Below are positions 37,683 to 46,657 of a DNA stretch of 64,000 nucleotides, in pieces (the first letter of the stretch is position 1; each line of letters opens with the position of its first letter). Origin of the DNA: Desulfobacterales bacterium (lineage in GTDB: Bacteria; Desulfobacterota; Desulfobacteria; Desulfobacterales; JAFDDL01); NCBI GenBank assembly GCA_034003325.1, contig JAVEYW010000020.1:1-64000 (forward strand), written 5' to 3'. A program made the position numbers and the translations under genes. The notes beneath the pieces are model-generated. The model saw nothing but the letters and a program-made list of their open reading frames with translations, did no database searches and was not told the DNA's origin.

Positions 37683-38162
37683 ATGAAAAACAGATTGTTA
37701 TTGATGTTGATCGTTGCCACAAGCTGCTTTTTCTTTGCTTCCGGCATATATGCCGGTACAGCCGCTGAAGACGTCATCAAAATGGAAAACAAAGCGTATT
37801 CCGCACATAAAAAAGGAATCGTCATGTTCTCCCATAAAAAACATGCGGAAGAATACGCAACGAAAAACCCGGAGCTTTATAAAAACGGCTGCGGCGAATG
37901 CCACCATGACAAAGACGGCAAACCGCTGGCGCTGAAGGCGGGCGATGAGGTTCAAAGCTGCTTTGAATGCCACAACAAAGAAGGGGAAAAGCCCAAAGGA
38001 AAAGATGCTCCCAAGCTTTCCAAAAAAGAAACCTTAGCCTACCATGCCGAAGCCATACATGCCAATTGCAAGGGCTGCCATAAGGCCTTTAATAAAGCCA
38101 ACACGAGCACGGCTGCGCCGGTTTCCTGCAATAAGTGCCATCCGAAAAAAGATAAAGGATAG
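37683..38162 (+). CDS. Tetraheme class III cytochrome c3 family protein
   Basis: A periplasmic multiheme cytochrome. The 159-residue precursor has a signal peptide (MKNRLLLMLIVATSCFFFASGIYA) cut near residue 24. Four CxxCH heme sites follow (CGECH, CFECH, CKGCH, CNKCH), with extra histidines (FSHKKH, YHAEAIH) as second axial ligands. This fits class III cytochrome c3, which shuttles electrons from periplasmic hydrogenases or formate dehydrogenases in sulfate reducers. An upstream ATG (37608) adds 25 basic residues before the signal peptide; the ATG at 37683 with AAGGGGG is preferred. It is convergent with dsrN. Confidence 0.93.
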   Translation: MKNRLLLMLIVATSCFFFASGIYAGTAAEDVIKMENKAYSAHKKGIVMFSHKKHAEEYATKNPELYKNGCGECHHDKDGKPLALKAGDEVQSCFECHNKEGEKPKGKDAPKLSKKETLAYHAEAIHANCKGCHKAFNKANTSTAAPVSCNKCHPKKDKG

Positions 38163-38180
38163 AATCAGACGGATCATGCA

Positions 38181-38212
38181 AAAAGGGGCAACTGCAGTTG
38201 CCCCTTTTTTTT
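38181..38212 (+). terminator. Intrinsic terminator after cytochrome c3
   Basis: GGGGCAACTG pairs perfectly with CAGTTGCCCC (38185-38204) and is followed by eight T. It is preceded by a run of A, so it may work in both directions and end dsrN transcripts as well. Confidence 0.92.
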
Positions 38213-38268
38213 GTGTGATCAAATCTCTCTCACACACGGATGCCTATTCGCCTCTTCATAACATACCT

Positions 38269-39672
38269 TTAAGAAATCATTCGATTTTTATATGCTATCG
38301 CTTTTTGTACCAGGGCACCGGCCCACTCTGGAGTTCCCAGCGCATGCAAATGAGTATACGTGGCCAGCACATTATTAACACTGGCCCCATCTTTTCCATC
38401 AATAATCCCGGTGCCGCGTTTCATGGTAAACACAAAATCATTGTCATTTCCCCGCCACTCAAGCACGGTTGAATAATGAAACTCATGGCCTTTCAACTCG
38501 GTGCCGACCGTGAAAAACGGGTTTTTCCGGGAAACTGCGGCTACGGTATAGCCATGGCCTTGCGGCTTTTTACTGAAACCGAACACGATGGGGAGCACAC
38601 CGCACATGGGATAGGTTTTCCCCTCAAGCACGAGGGCCTCTCCCAAATACATCAGGCCGCCACATTCAGCATAAATGGGGAGCCCCTCACAGGATAGCTG
38701 TTTGATACGATGACGAAATCGAAGGTTCTCCGCGAGCCGGTCGGCATGCGTCTCCGGAAAGCCGCCACCGATATAGAGGGCATCAACGTCCGGCATTTCC
38801 CTTTGGGTTAGCGGCGACATAAAAACCGTCTCTGCACCCGCCAATTCCAGTGCTTCTATATTTTCAGGGTAATAAAACTGAAAGGCAGTATCCCGAATGA
38901 TTCCGATTCGAGGAATTGACACACCACTCACAGCGGCTTTCACGAGCGGATTGCTGGCAGGCGATACGATGGGCCCTGCCTGGCCGAATTCTTGAGCCAA
39001 CGCCAGAATGGCATCTAAATCAAGATACCGCCGGGCCATGTCCGCAGCCGCTTGGATGGATTCTTTTGCCCAGGCATGCTCATCGGTCGGCACCAGGCCC
39101 ATGTGCCGTTCGGGAAAATCTTCGCGGTTAAGTTTTGGGATAGCGCCCAGCACGGGTATTTTGCAAAAGGCTTCGATGCTTCGGCGAATACTACCCTCGT
39201 GGCGAGCGCCTGACACACGATTTAACACCACGCCCTTAATAGCGACATTCGGGTCAAAGCCAATACACCCTTGAACCACCGCCGCCAGGGTGCGCGTTGA
39301 TTTGGTGCAATCCAGGCATAAGATCACCGGGGCTGTGAGCAATTTCGCCAATTCGGCCGTGCTGGTAACACCGGCAAGATCGGTGCCGTCATAGAGGCCG
39401 CGGTTTCCCTCAATCACAGCCAGATCGGCTAAAGCTGTATGATCCTGAAATGATTTTATAAGATTGGGTTTGTTAACAAGAAACGGATCCAAATTATAGC
39501 AAGGCCGGCCCGCCGCGAGAGCAAGCCAGCCCGCATCAATATAATCCGGACCTTTTTTGAAAGGCGATAGGGAAAGCCCCCGATCTCTCAGGGCAGCAAT
39601 AATTCCAATGGAAAGTATGGTCTTCCCGGACCCACCCCGAAGAGCGGCAACCAGCAGCCTTGGAATACCCAT
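38269..39672 (-). CDS. dsrN: DsrN, cobyrinate a,c-diamide synthase-type siroheme amidase
   Basis: A glutamine-dependent amidotransferase of the CobB/CbiA family with about 467 residues. The N-terminal ATP-binding half starts with LVAALRGGSGKTILSIGI (P-loop). The C-terminal class I-like glutaminase half has GGGFPETHAD and the Cys in YAECGGLMYLG. In sulfate reducers this homologue next to dsrABD is called DsrN and is thought to amidate siroheme for DsrAB; a role in corrinoid synthesis is the alternative. Upstream ATGs exist (39687), but 39672 has AAGGA at ideal spacing. Confidence 0.9.
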   Translation of the reverse strand: MGIPRLLVAALRGGSGKTILSIGIIAALRDRGLSLSPFKKGPDYIDAGWLALAAGRPCYNLDPFLVNKPNLIKSFQDHTALADLAVIEGNRGLYDGTDLAGVTSTAELAKLLTAPVILCLDCTKSTRTLAAVVQGCIGFDPNVAIKGVVLNRVSGARHEGSIRRSIEAFCKIPVLGAIPKLNREDFPERHMGLVPTDEHAWAKESIQAAADMARRYLDLDAILALAQEFGQAGPIVSPASNPLVKAAVSGVSIPRIGIIRDTAFQFYYPENIEALELAGAETVFMSPLTQREMPDVDALYIGGGFPETHADRLAENLRFRHRIKQLSCEGLPIYAECGGLMYLGEALVLEGKTYPMCGVLPIVFGFSKKPQGHGYTVAAVSRKNPFFTVGTELKGHEFHYSTVLEWRGNDNDFVFTMKRGTGIIDGKDGASVNNVLATYTHLHALGTPEWAGALVQKAIAYKNRMIS

Positions 39673-39749
39673 GTTTTCCTTGGACATGAAAACCACTTTA
39701 CAAATAAGGTGTACCGGCAGTCAAAAAACGCGTAAGAGAAGCGTCCGGC

Positions 39750-39986
39750 TTAGTCTTCACCCTCTCCATGGGCCTGTTTTCCGGCCCCTTTAAGGCCATA
39801 CATCGACGTGCTGCCGCTAGACCAGTACTCCAAAACGCCATCGGTCACCAGGGTGTTGATCAGTTTTTTGGCTTCCCGTGGCTTTAGTTCAAGAATTTCG
39901 GACAGATCATTAAAATAGAACTTGCTCTTTCCTTTTTTCTTGGACAGCGCATCGACAATTTTTTCTTTGGCTTCGGCAATATCCAT
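39750..39986 (-). CDS. dsrD: DsrD, small activator of dissimilatory sulfite reductase
   Basis: A 78-residue winged-helix protein without obvious DNA-binding specificity, typical of DsrD. Conserved parts are KKKGKSKFYFNDLSEI (about 16-31), PREAKKLINTLV (about 35-46) and the LEYWSSGSTSMYGLKG segment (about 52-67). DsrD is known to stimulate DsrAB activity allosterically and is found in reducing-type Dsr systems. AAGGAAATCAAG precedes the ATG. A strong hairpin lies in the gap to dsrB. Confidence 0.96.
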   Translation of the reverse strand: MDIAEAKEKIVDALSKKKGKSKFYFNDLSEILELKPREAKKLINTLVTDGVLEYWSSGSTSMYGLKGAGKQAHGEGED

Positions 39987-40009
39987 CTTGATTTCCTTTT
40001 CTTGGCATC

Positions 40010-40042
40010 CGGGCTGAACGACCGGGAGGTTCGTCCAGCCCG
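40010..40042 (-). promoter_or_regulatory. Hairpin between dsrB and dsrD
   Basis: CGGGCTG (40010-40016) pairs with CAGCCCG (40036-40042). Inner pairing between ACGACC and GGTTCGT extends the stem almost fully. There is no T-run after it on the minus strand, so RNA processing or stabilisation is more likely than termination. Confidence 0.6.
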
Positions 40043-40060
40043 TCAGTTAATTGTCCGAAA

Positions 40061-41206
40061 TTAGAATTTGAAATTCGAGGTGTGTCGCCAAGTGTAATAG
40101 GCGGGATCACGGAAATCATCTATAAGATGATGCGTGAATTCCAGCTCGCATTTATCAAAGAATCTTTCCCATCCAATTCGGCCTGCCCATTCGCCCAAAC
40201 GCTCGTATTTGTTGGCGCCGGCTGCATAGGCTTCAACAATCTTTTTGATGGTATCCGTCATCGTGGGCCATCGCGGCACTTCATTGGGAATAAAGGCCAC
40301 AACGACTTTAGAGAAGGCCGGGTTGCTGATGCGGTTGGACACCTTGCCGCCAACCATAAGAACAATGCCGTCACCTTCCGTATCGGCAAGCGGCAACGAG
40401 GGACACATCGTGTAACAGTTACCGCAGAACATACAGCGTTCGCTTTTGATAGCGACGGAATTTACCGTGGCGCCGCCGACTTCAACTTTGCTCGGACGAA
40501 TCGCAGCAGTCGGACAAGCGGCGATGGCCAAGGGCACTTCGCACATTTTGTCCAGGTATTCATGGTCGATCATCGGCGGTTTGCGGTGATATCCCAGAAT
40601 GGCGATATCGGAGCAATGCACCGCGCCGCACATATTCAGACAGCAGGCCATGGAAACCCGCAGGTGTGCCGGCATCCGGTGCTGTTTGAAATCATCGAAC
40701 AGCACGTCCATGGTCGCCTTGACCGTACCGGAGGCGTCTGTCGCCGGGGTGTGGCAGTGAATCCATCCCTGCGTATGAACGATGTTGGTGATACCGGCGC
40801 CAGTGCCGCCCACGGGGAACTTGAAGCTGCCGCCGTCAAATTTTCTGCTTTCCAGATCCTGAATCAACGGCGCGACTTTCTCCTTGCTGTCGACCATAAA
40901 TTCAATGTTGTTCCGGGTGGTAAACCGGACGTATCCGCCGCAATGTTTTTCGGCAATCGCACAAATTTCCCGAATATGCTCGGTACCCATCAACCGGGCG
41001 CCGCCGACGCGGACGGTAAACACCTGATCGCCGCTTTCAGCAACGTGAACCAGCACGCCGGGTTGCAGAATCTCATGATACAGCCATTTCCCTTTATTCT
41101 TTGCAATAACGGGAGGATAAAATTCATCATATTTTCGCGGGCCGATGTCGGATATCCTGTTTTTCATCGGTTCGTTCGGATCATATCCCGAAGAAATAAA
41201 AGCCAT
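40061..41206 (-). CDS. dsrB: Dissimilatory sulfite reductase beta subunit
   Basis: DsrB carries the catalytic siroheme-[4Fe-4S] site of the cytoplasmic alpha2-beta2 sulfite reductase, which makes DsrC-bound trisulfide. The 381-residue protein has the siroheme-proximal stretch [15 protein letters not shown] (about 145-159). The cluster cysteines are in [16 protein letters not shown] (about 185-200). An inserted ferredoxin domain has [12 protein letters not shown] (about 255-266). Length is normal. GGAAGGGGG precedes the ATG. It follows dsrA by 13 bases. Confidence 0.98.
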   Translation of the reverse strand: MAFISSGYDPNEPMKNRISDIGPRKYDEFYPPVIAKNKGKWLYHEILQPGVLVHVAESGDQVFTVRVGGARLMGTEHIREICAIAEKHCGGYVRFTTRNNIEFMVDSKEKVAPLIQDLESRKFDGGSFKFPVGGTGAGITNIVHTQGWIHCHTPATDASGTVKATMDVLFDDFKQHRMPAHLRVSMACCLNMCGAVHCSDIAILGYHRKPPMIDHEYLDKMCEVPLAIAACPTAAIRPSKVEVGGATVNSVAIKSERCMFCGNCYTMCPSLPLADTEGDGIVLMVGGKVSNRISNPAFSKVVVAFIPNEVPRWPTMTDTIKKIVEAYAAGANKYERLGEWAGRIGWERFFDKCELEFTHHLIDDFRDPAYYTWRHTSNFKF

Positions 41207-41219
41207 AGTTGCCCCCTTC

Positions 41220-42533
41220 CTACCTTAGATGGTGTTTTCTGAATTCAGTGATGTCTCGCTCGAAACCGCCCGGCACTTCTTCCTCTTTCCAGAAGATGTA
41301 CGGGTTGTGGCGCGGTTCCTGAACATGCTGCGGAATTGCCGGAAGGTTCGTGGCTTCCAACAGTTTCTGAAAACCCTGACGTTTCATCAGCTCGCCGAGA
41401 CGCTCACGGTTTTTGCCTTCTTCCATCCACCAGTCCCAGATGCTTTCAATGACTTCCTTGATTTCGTCATAAGGCTCTTCGACCTTTAAAAACGGAACCA
41501 GCAAAGAGCCCATTTGGGCGCCATCAAGGATCGGGGCCTTGGCGCCGACCAGCATGGAAAGGCCTCTATCTTCACCGATCCGCAATGCGCGGGGCATTAC
41601 GTTGATGCAGTGCATACAGCGGGTGCATTCCTTGTCGTCGATCTTAAGCGTTTTGCCGTCCATCCACATGCATTTGGTGGGGCAAAGATCGATCACTTCT
41701 TTTTGAATATCAAATTTACCCCAGTCGCGACCGGAGTGGGCGCCGGCATTGGGGGGCAGCTCGCCGCCAATATAGGCCTGAACCGCTTCCTGATCAATGC
41801 GGATATTGTCTTTCCAGGTACCGATAAAGGAGATGTCCGCGCGCGCGATCGATGCGACGCAGCAGTTGGGGCATCCGTCAAATTTAAATTTAAATTTGTA
41901 CGGGAATGCCGGCCGGTGAAGCTCATCCTGATAGTCGTTGGTCAGGGTATGGCAGAGGGCCTGGGTGTCGTAACAGGCATATTCACATCGCGACTGACCA
42001 ATACAGTCCGCCGGAGTTCGCAGGTTGGAGCCGGAGCCGCCCAAATCCTGGTTCATGTTGTGAGTCAATTCAAAAAAGACTTCTTCCAGCTGCGGGGTGG
42101 TGGTTCCAATCAGAATAATATCACCGGTAGAGCCATGCATATTGGTGACGCCGCTGCCGCGAAAATCCCACAGGTCGCACAGCGTTCGCAAATATTCTGT
42201 TGTATAATATTTCCCAGCCGGCTGGGCAACGCGCATGGTATGAAAATGGGCCACACCCGGAAACATGGTCGGCTGATCACAATATCGGCCGATAACGCCG
42301 CCGCCATAACCGAAAACACCTACGATACCACCATGTTTCCAATGGGTCCGGCCATGTTTAAAAGAAAGCTCCAGCACGCCCAGCAAATCATCGACACAAT
42401 CCTGCGGAATCTGGAATTCTACGTTATTCGCGTTTTTTGCCCTTGCTTCGGCCTGCTGTTTGAGATCGGACACGAAACTCGGCCACGGCCCAGTTTCAAG
42501 CTGGTCCAACAAAGGGGTTTCATGCTTTGCCAT
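41220..42533 (-). CDS. dsrA: Dissimilatory sulfite reductase alpha subunit
   Basis: Alpha subunit of DsrAB. The 437-residue protein has [18 protein letters not shown] and [17 protein letters not shown], then [14 protein letters not shown], which hold the siroheme and cluster ligands. An inserted ferredoxin domain carries CPTKCMW and [15 protein letters not shown]. The standard length and the full dsrA-dsrB-dsrD-dsrN order indicate the reducing type used by sulfate reducers. TTGGAGGTAGCAT gives a strong ribosome-binding site. Transcription probably begins about 160 bases upstream (promoter at 42700-42728). Confidence 0.98.
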   Translation of the reverse strand: MAKHETPLLDQLETGPWPSFVSDLKQQAEARAKNANNVEFQIPQDCVDDLLGVLELSFKHGRTHWKHGGIVGVFGYGGGVIGRYCDQPTMFPGVAHFHTMRVAQPAGKYYTTEYLRTLCDLWDFRGSGVTNMHGSTGDIILIGTTTPQLEEVFFELTHNMNQDLGGSGSNLRTPADCIGQSRCEYACYDTQALCHTLTNDYQDELHRPAFPYKFKFKFDGCPNCCVASIARADISFIGTWKDNIRIDQEAVQAYIGGELPPNAGAHSGRDWGKFDIQKEVIDLCPTKCMWMDGKTLKIDDKECTRCMHCINVMPRALRIGEDRGLSMLVGAKAPILDGAQMGSLLVPFLKVEEPYDEIKEVIESIWDWWMEEGKNRERLGELMKRQGFQKLLEATNLPAIPQHVQEPRHNPYIFWKEEEVPGGFERDITEFRKHHLR

Positions 42534-42849
42534 ATGCTACCTCCAATTTTGTTTATAAGTAACTAACCTCTTGTCGTTAAAACCCTATTATCCCCTGAGG
42601 GGAGCAGTCTAACTCACCTCCTCTCAATTCGAAAGATATATTTCCGCGTATATAAATTAAGGGTCTCTATTCTACTGTTTTTCATATCGTAAAGGGATGC
42701 ATATAGAATCAATACCTTTTTTTGTCAATAAAAAAGCAAACTTCTCAAATCTGCACCGGGGTGGATGCTTTCTTGCATCAGAGACCATGCATATTGTGTG
42801 CTTTGACCATATCATTCGGGATATATAGTATTGGAGAAACGATAACCCG
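42534..42849 (-). other. dsr leader and promoter region
   Basis: This 316-base gap lies between dsrA and the unknown protein gene at 42850. It holds the dsr promoter, a palindrome CCCCTGAGGGG (42592-42602) in the leader, and AT-rich stretches. No gene is supported. Confidence 0.6.
42700..42728 (-). promoter_or_regulatory. Sigma-70-like promoter of dsrABDN
   Basis: On the minus strand, perfect TTGACA (42723-42728) and TATATG (42700-42705) are spaced by 17 bases, inside an A-rich stretch. The start site would give a leader of about 155-160 bases containing the CCCCTGAGGGG palindrome. Confidence 0.65.
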
Positions 42850-44061
42850 TTACTGGCCACCGCCACCTTGTGTGATAATCGCCCACAAGGCCGCCACATG
42901 ATCGATCAGATGAAGCGCGATCAGCTCCCTTTCAGCGGCTTCGGGGTGAAACCCGCCCGCTGCGGCTCGGGCCAACTCAAAAGCATCCGAAACGCAAATC
43001 TGGAAAAGATATGCCTTAAATTTGGAGATAAGGTCATTTGAAGCGGGCATGCCGAACCTATTCATGCGCAGCCCTTCCAAAAACCCTTTCCATACTGGCG
43101 CCAGGGCCGACTCTTTTGCCCAAACCAACTCGCCGGTGCCGTCTATTCGATCGATGCGCATACGAAGGGAAAGGTTCAAAAGGAAAATGAGCAATCCGAA
43201 CAGCACTTGCTCGAGCGGTGCGGATTCTTTCCGCGTTTTCCGCCCCTCATCAAATAGGGGCGCATATTGGCGCACCGTAATCAACCGAACGTCCATACCG
43301 AAACCATCTTCCCGGACAATAAAATCTCCGGCCGCGTGATGCCAGGGAAAAATCTGCTCAAAGGTTACCGGATTATAATAAGAAGTCAAAATACCGGCTG
43401 CCTGCTGATATACAGCGAGACTCTGCTTATCGGACAAAAAATGATGCCCCTTGACATCATCCCAGACACGGAGATTAAAAGCGCTTGCGTCATTGTCTTT
43501 GGAAAGGTGAAACTCGTGAAAGCCGGCAAACCAATCCCCTAAAAACATCTCAGCGGTGTCGCCGCTTGGGGTCGGCACCGATGCCTGCCCATATACGCGC
43601 GGCAGGTAGGCGGCGTGTCCTTTGATTTGGCCCAACCGTGCAAGCGCTTCAAATTCTTGATGAAGAATTTGCTTGCCGTTCTTTGAAACGGCCGCGTTCA
43701 GCACAAAAAAAAGGGGCTCGGAAAAGCCTGCCACTTGCACCAGGGCCGGATGGTAAAAGGCCCCGTGTTTCATAATCGTGATTTGAATTAAAGAAATTTC
43801 CGCTACATTCACCGGCCGCTTCAGCCGGGAAGAAACCGCCCGTACCAGCAGGGCATACCGGTTCCGTTCCAAAAAATCCCGGGCCGTCTGAAAATAAACG
43901 CCATGCGTCCAGCCGAACTCGGGGTTTTCAGGAAAAGGGGCTCGCGCGGCATGCCGCTGCAGCGGTAAGGCCGAACGCCAACCCGCTGAGGTTTCCGATA
44001 CCGGATCCGTTCTCCCCGGCAAGAAATAATAAATACGCGGCATGCGGGCCTTGGAACTCAT
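42850..44061 (-). CDS. Unrecognised 403-residue protein upstream of dsr, remotely kinase-like
   Basis: I do not recognise a family. There is no signal peptide or membrane segment. The order of motifs loosely recalls an aminoglycoside-phosphotransferase/protein-kinase fold. AVSKNGKQILHQEFEAL could hold a Lys-Glu pair, GDWFAGFHEFHLS a hinge, and WHHAAGDFIV (near 245) a degenerate catalytic loop. VRLITVRQY would then be the metal-binding segment. This is inference only. It is read in the same direction as dsrA and as the TPR gene upstream (26 bases away), so it may be linked to sulfite reduction or to energy metabolism. Confidence 0.7.
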   Translation of the reverse strand: MSSKARMPRIYYFLPGRTDPVSETSAGWRSALPLQRHAARAPFPENPEFGWTHGVYFQTARDFLERNRYALLVRAVSSRLKRPVNVAEISLIQITIMKHGAFYHPALVQVAGFSEPLFFVLNAAVSKNGKQILHQEFEALARLGQIKGHAAYLPRVYGQASVPTPSGDTAEMFLGDWFAGFHEFHLSKDNDASAFNLRVWDDVKGHHFLSDKQSLAVYQQAAGILTSYYNPVTFEQIFPWHHAAGDFIVREDGFGMDVRLITVRQYAPLFDEGRKTRKESAPLEQVLFGLLIFLLNLSLRMRIDRIDGTGELVWAKESALAPVWKGFLEGLRMNRFGMPASNDLISKFKAYLFQICVSDAFELARAAAGGFHPEAAERELIALHLIDHVAALWAIITQGGGGQ

Positions 44062-44087
44062 TTGGGGAAAAGATGAAAAACCGGCGG

Positions 44088-44723
44088 CTACTTATTCGTC
44101 TTGTTTCGAAGGGCCGCTATTTCATCTTGAATCTGAGGCGCGACCTCGTAACCGAGTTCAACGGCTTTGTCGAAATGTTTGATGGCGTCCGCCACATTAC
44201 CCTTTTCAAGATATGCAATGGCCAGATTGTTATGGGCTACGGCAAAATTCGGCTCCACTTTCAGTGCCTTGAGGTTGGCATCAATACTGTCCTCAATACG
44301 GCCTTTCATCAAATAGGCGTTGGCAAGGGTTGTAAGCGCCTGTATAAACCGAAAATTGAACGCTATAGCCTTTTCAAGCGCCTTGATAGCATCATCAATA
44401 TTGCCTTTTTGAAAATGGACAAAACCGATATTGCCATATCCTTCGGAAAATCCCGGACGTGCCTTGACCGCTCGCGTATTATAATCGAGGCAACCGTCCA
44501 AATCTCCGCGGGCAAAACAAATACCACCCAATTGCACATACGCCTCCGCCAGGCCCGGACTGTTTTCGATGGCATCCCCAAAAGCGTTTTCCGCCTCGGT
44601 GATCTTCTTCTGACTCAACAAAGCAACACCTAAATTATAATGCGTGTTTCCGCATTCAGGATTCATAGCCAGGGCTTGGCGCTGCTCTTGTATATATTGC
44701 TCAATCGTCTTGGGTTCCGTCAT
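44088..44723 (-). CDS. Tetratricopeptide repeat protein
   Basis: A 211-residue soluble protein made of about five TPR units: HYNLGVALLSQKKITEAENAF, AYVQLGGICFARGDL, GYGNIGFVHFQKGNI, ALTTLANAYLMKGRI and AHNNLAIAYLEKGNV. It has no signal peptide, so it is probably a cytoplasmic scaffold. AAGGAATGATCC precedes the ATG. It lies 26 bases upstream of the unknown protein gene, probably in one operon with it. Confidence 0.88.
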   Translation of the reverse strand: MTEPKTIEQYIQEQRQALAMNPECGNTHYNLGVALLSQKKITEAENAFGDAIENSPGLAEAYVQLGGICFARGDLDGCLDYNTRAVKARPGFSEGYGNIGFVHFQKGNIDDAIKALEKAIAFNFRFIQALTTLANAYLMKGRIEDSIDANLKALKVEPNFAVAHNNLAIAYLEKGNVADAIKHFDKAVELGYEVAPQIQDEIAALRNKTNK

Positions 44724-44868
44724 GGATCATTCCTTAGGCATTCGATAATAAATTTTTCATTTCCGAGGGTTATTATGATGATGGATAACTGTCAAGGGAA
44801 AACCGCGCGGCGAATGTGCGCCCTTTCCCCATTCACCACATTAGGCCCATTTTTCAACGCAGCCCATT

Positions 44869-45774
44869 TTAAATCAACGGATTGACGGACAACACCGGAC
44901 AAGGCGCCTGCCTGGCCACCCGATCCGTTGTGGAGCCGACAAACAGGCTTTCAACCAAATCCTGTCCGCGCACCCCTAACACAATGAGATCCATCCCCTT
45001 CTCTTCCGCGTAGCGGCTGATCTCTTCGGCCGGCTTGCCCTCCATTAACACCGTCACCGGAAAACACCAGTGGCGAGCGTCTTCGGGTACCATGCCCATC
45101 ATTTTTCGTTCCAACAGCGGCGCGATACGGCTGTGTTCAGCGCCTTGGGCGTCCCCGGCGTTTTGAAGGTCCGGGTATATCGGCGGCTCAATCACATGCA
45201 CCAAATGCAGCTCGGCTTCAAATTCCTGGGCCAGACTGATTCCATATTGAAAGGCCAGATCCGAATCGCGCGAAAAATCACACCCGACCAGAATTTTTTT
45301 GGGATGGAAACCCGCACCCACCTGCTGGGATAGCGAAATCGCCTGATCCCGAACAATCAGCAACGGACAAGGAAGCGTTCGCATCAACCGTTCAGTGACC
45401 GAACCGATGATCAGCCGCTTGAGTCCCGATCGGCCGTGCGTTGCCGAAATGGCAAGATCCGCGTTGACTTGCGTCACCAGACGAGCAATTTCGTCCGCCG
45501 GGTGCCCGATGGCCACCAGGGGCTCCCATTCAACATCCTGGTCATTCACCAGCCGGGACAAATTTTCATGCGCATAGGCGATCATTCGCTCCTGCTGCGC
45601 AATGGGATCAAGTTGTACTTCGCCATACATCCCCGCAAACGGAAGCTCCACAACATGGCAAATAAACAAAGTGGCGCGAAATTCCCTGGCAAGTGCCATG
45701 CCGAAGGATATGGTTCGATTTGAAAAGTCGGAAAAATCGGTAGCACATAAAATACGATTGATTTGAACTCTCAT
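44869..45774 (-). CDS. Tandem universal stress protein (two UspA domains)
   Basis: The 301-residue protein has two UspA domains (about 1-145 and 155-301), each with a nucleotide-binding loop of the G-2x-G-9x-G(S/T) type. The second is complete (GVRGQDLVESLFVGS). The first starts with Ala in place of the first Gly (ATHGRSGLKRLIIGS). Such proteins bind ATP and respond to stress or energy limitation. AAGGGGGGCG precedes the ATG. It is separate from the dsr operon by one TPR and one unknown gene. Confidence 0.92.
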   Translation of the reverse strand: MRVQINRILCATDFSDFSNRTISFGMALAREFRATLFICHVVELPFAGMYGEVQLDPIAQQERMIAYAHENLSRLVNDQDVEWEPLVAIGHPADEIARLVTQVNADLAISATHGRSGLKRLIIGSVTERLMRTLPCPLLIVRDQAISLSQQVGAGFHPKKILVGCDFSRDSDLAFQYGISLAQEFEAELHLVHVIEPPIYPDLQNAGDAQGAEHSRIAPLLERKMMGMVPEDARHWCFPVTVLMEGKPAEEISRYAEEKGMDLIVLGVRGQDLVESLFVGSTTDRVARQAPCPVLSVNPLI

Positions 45775-46311
45775 GATTCGCCCCCCTTCTTGTTATAGCG
45801 CCCGTTATTGGACACCTCAGGAATGTCACATTGTTCGCGGCTACGCGTTCATGCAACACCGACAACCAGATTCCAACCATTCAAGATCGTATCCATCGCC
45901 CACCCATAAATCAGGGATTTCAGGATGAAGCGATTAGAAATTGAATAAAAAAAATTGGGCGCCTTCCTCAATGTTGACACAACGCCATGAGGGCGTCACG
46001 TCAAACGGAGCGGCATAGACCCTTTACTAGAAACATGCACGCTTTTGCGTGTATATTCGCTGAAGGCGAAAGATGGCTTTTATGCCTCCCAGCATCCCAG
46101 CCTTCCAGCATCCGGCTTTGCCGGATTAGGCAGTTGAATGAACTGATTTCAAGCTATCACACCCCCTCACGCGGTTCAACTGTTAACGCATCACCGGCCC
46201 GTGCGTAGCGCACTGCCACGAATAAAAGACGGTTGAAATATCCGGTTGTATACCGTATGGAAAAGCCACAAGGACAAAAGCTCGAATCGACCCCCAATTT
46301 AAGGAAATCAT
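45775..46311. other. Divergent intergenic region with repeat copy C
   Basis: This 537-base gap between the UspA gene and yhbY holds repeat copy C (46021-46129). It also has a small GTGCG/CGCAC inverted repeat near 46201-46213. No coding region is supported on either strand. Confidence 0.6.
46021..46129 (+). repeat. Dispersed structured repeat, copy C
   Basis: A 109-nt copy with the same three hairpins: ATGCACGC with GCGTGTAT, TTCGC with GCGAA, and ATCCGGC with GCCGGAT. Between the last two are variants of GCATCCCA. Unlike copies A and B it does not abut the 3' end of a recognisable gene. Confidence 0.85.
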
Positions 46312-46623
46312 GTGAAGCAACTGACGGGCGCTCAAAAAAAATATCTGCGCGGTCTTGCCCACAACCGAAAACCGGTTGTTTTCATCGGGCAAAACCGATT
46401 AACGGAAAATCTCATTAAGGCACTGCTCGAAGCAATTGCCCATCATGAGCTGATAAAAGTCAAATGTATTGATTTTAAAGAAAAAGAGCAGAAAAAAGCA
46501 TTGGTGGCGGAAATAGAAAAAACGGCCGATTGCTCGTTGGTGGGAATGCTTGGCCACATACTTACCTTTTATAAAGAAAGTTCGGATCCGGAAAAACGAA
46601 ACATCCTTCTGCCGGGCCAATGA
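46312..46623 (+). CDS. yhbY: YhbY-type CRM-domain RNA-binding protein
   Basis: A 103-residue CRM-domain protein associated with pre-50S ribosomal subunits. Typical residues are LTGAQKKYLRGLAH (about 3-16), VFIGQNRLTENLIKALLEAI and HELIKVKCID. The start is a GTG at 46312, which follows AAGGAAATCAT. It ends before a strong inverted repeat (46658-46722) shared with the convergent acyltransferase gene. Confidence 0.92.
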   Translation: MKQLTGAQKKYLRGLAHNRKPVVFIGQNRLTENLIKALLEAIAHHELIKVKCIDFKEKEQKKALVAEIEKTADCSLVGMLGHILTFYKESSDPEKRNILLPGQ

Positions 46624-46657
46624 TTAGCCGCTTGGAATAATCGGCTTTTGAATAGTT

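Noticed and set aside
40082..42566. Long open plus-strand frames (386 and 350 codons) across dsrB and dsrA
   Set aside because: They lie fully opposite dsrB and dsrA, have no recognisable domains and no ribosome-binding sites, and are explained by the codon pattern of the real genes.
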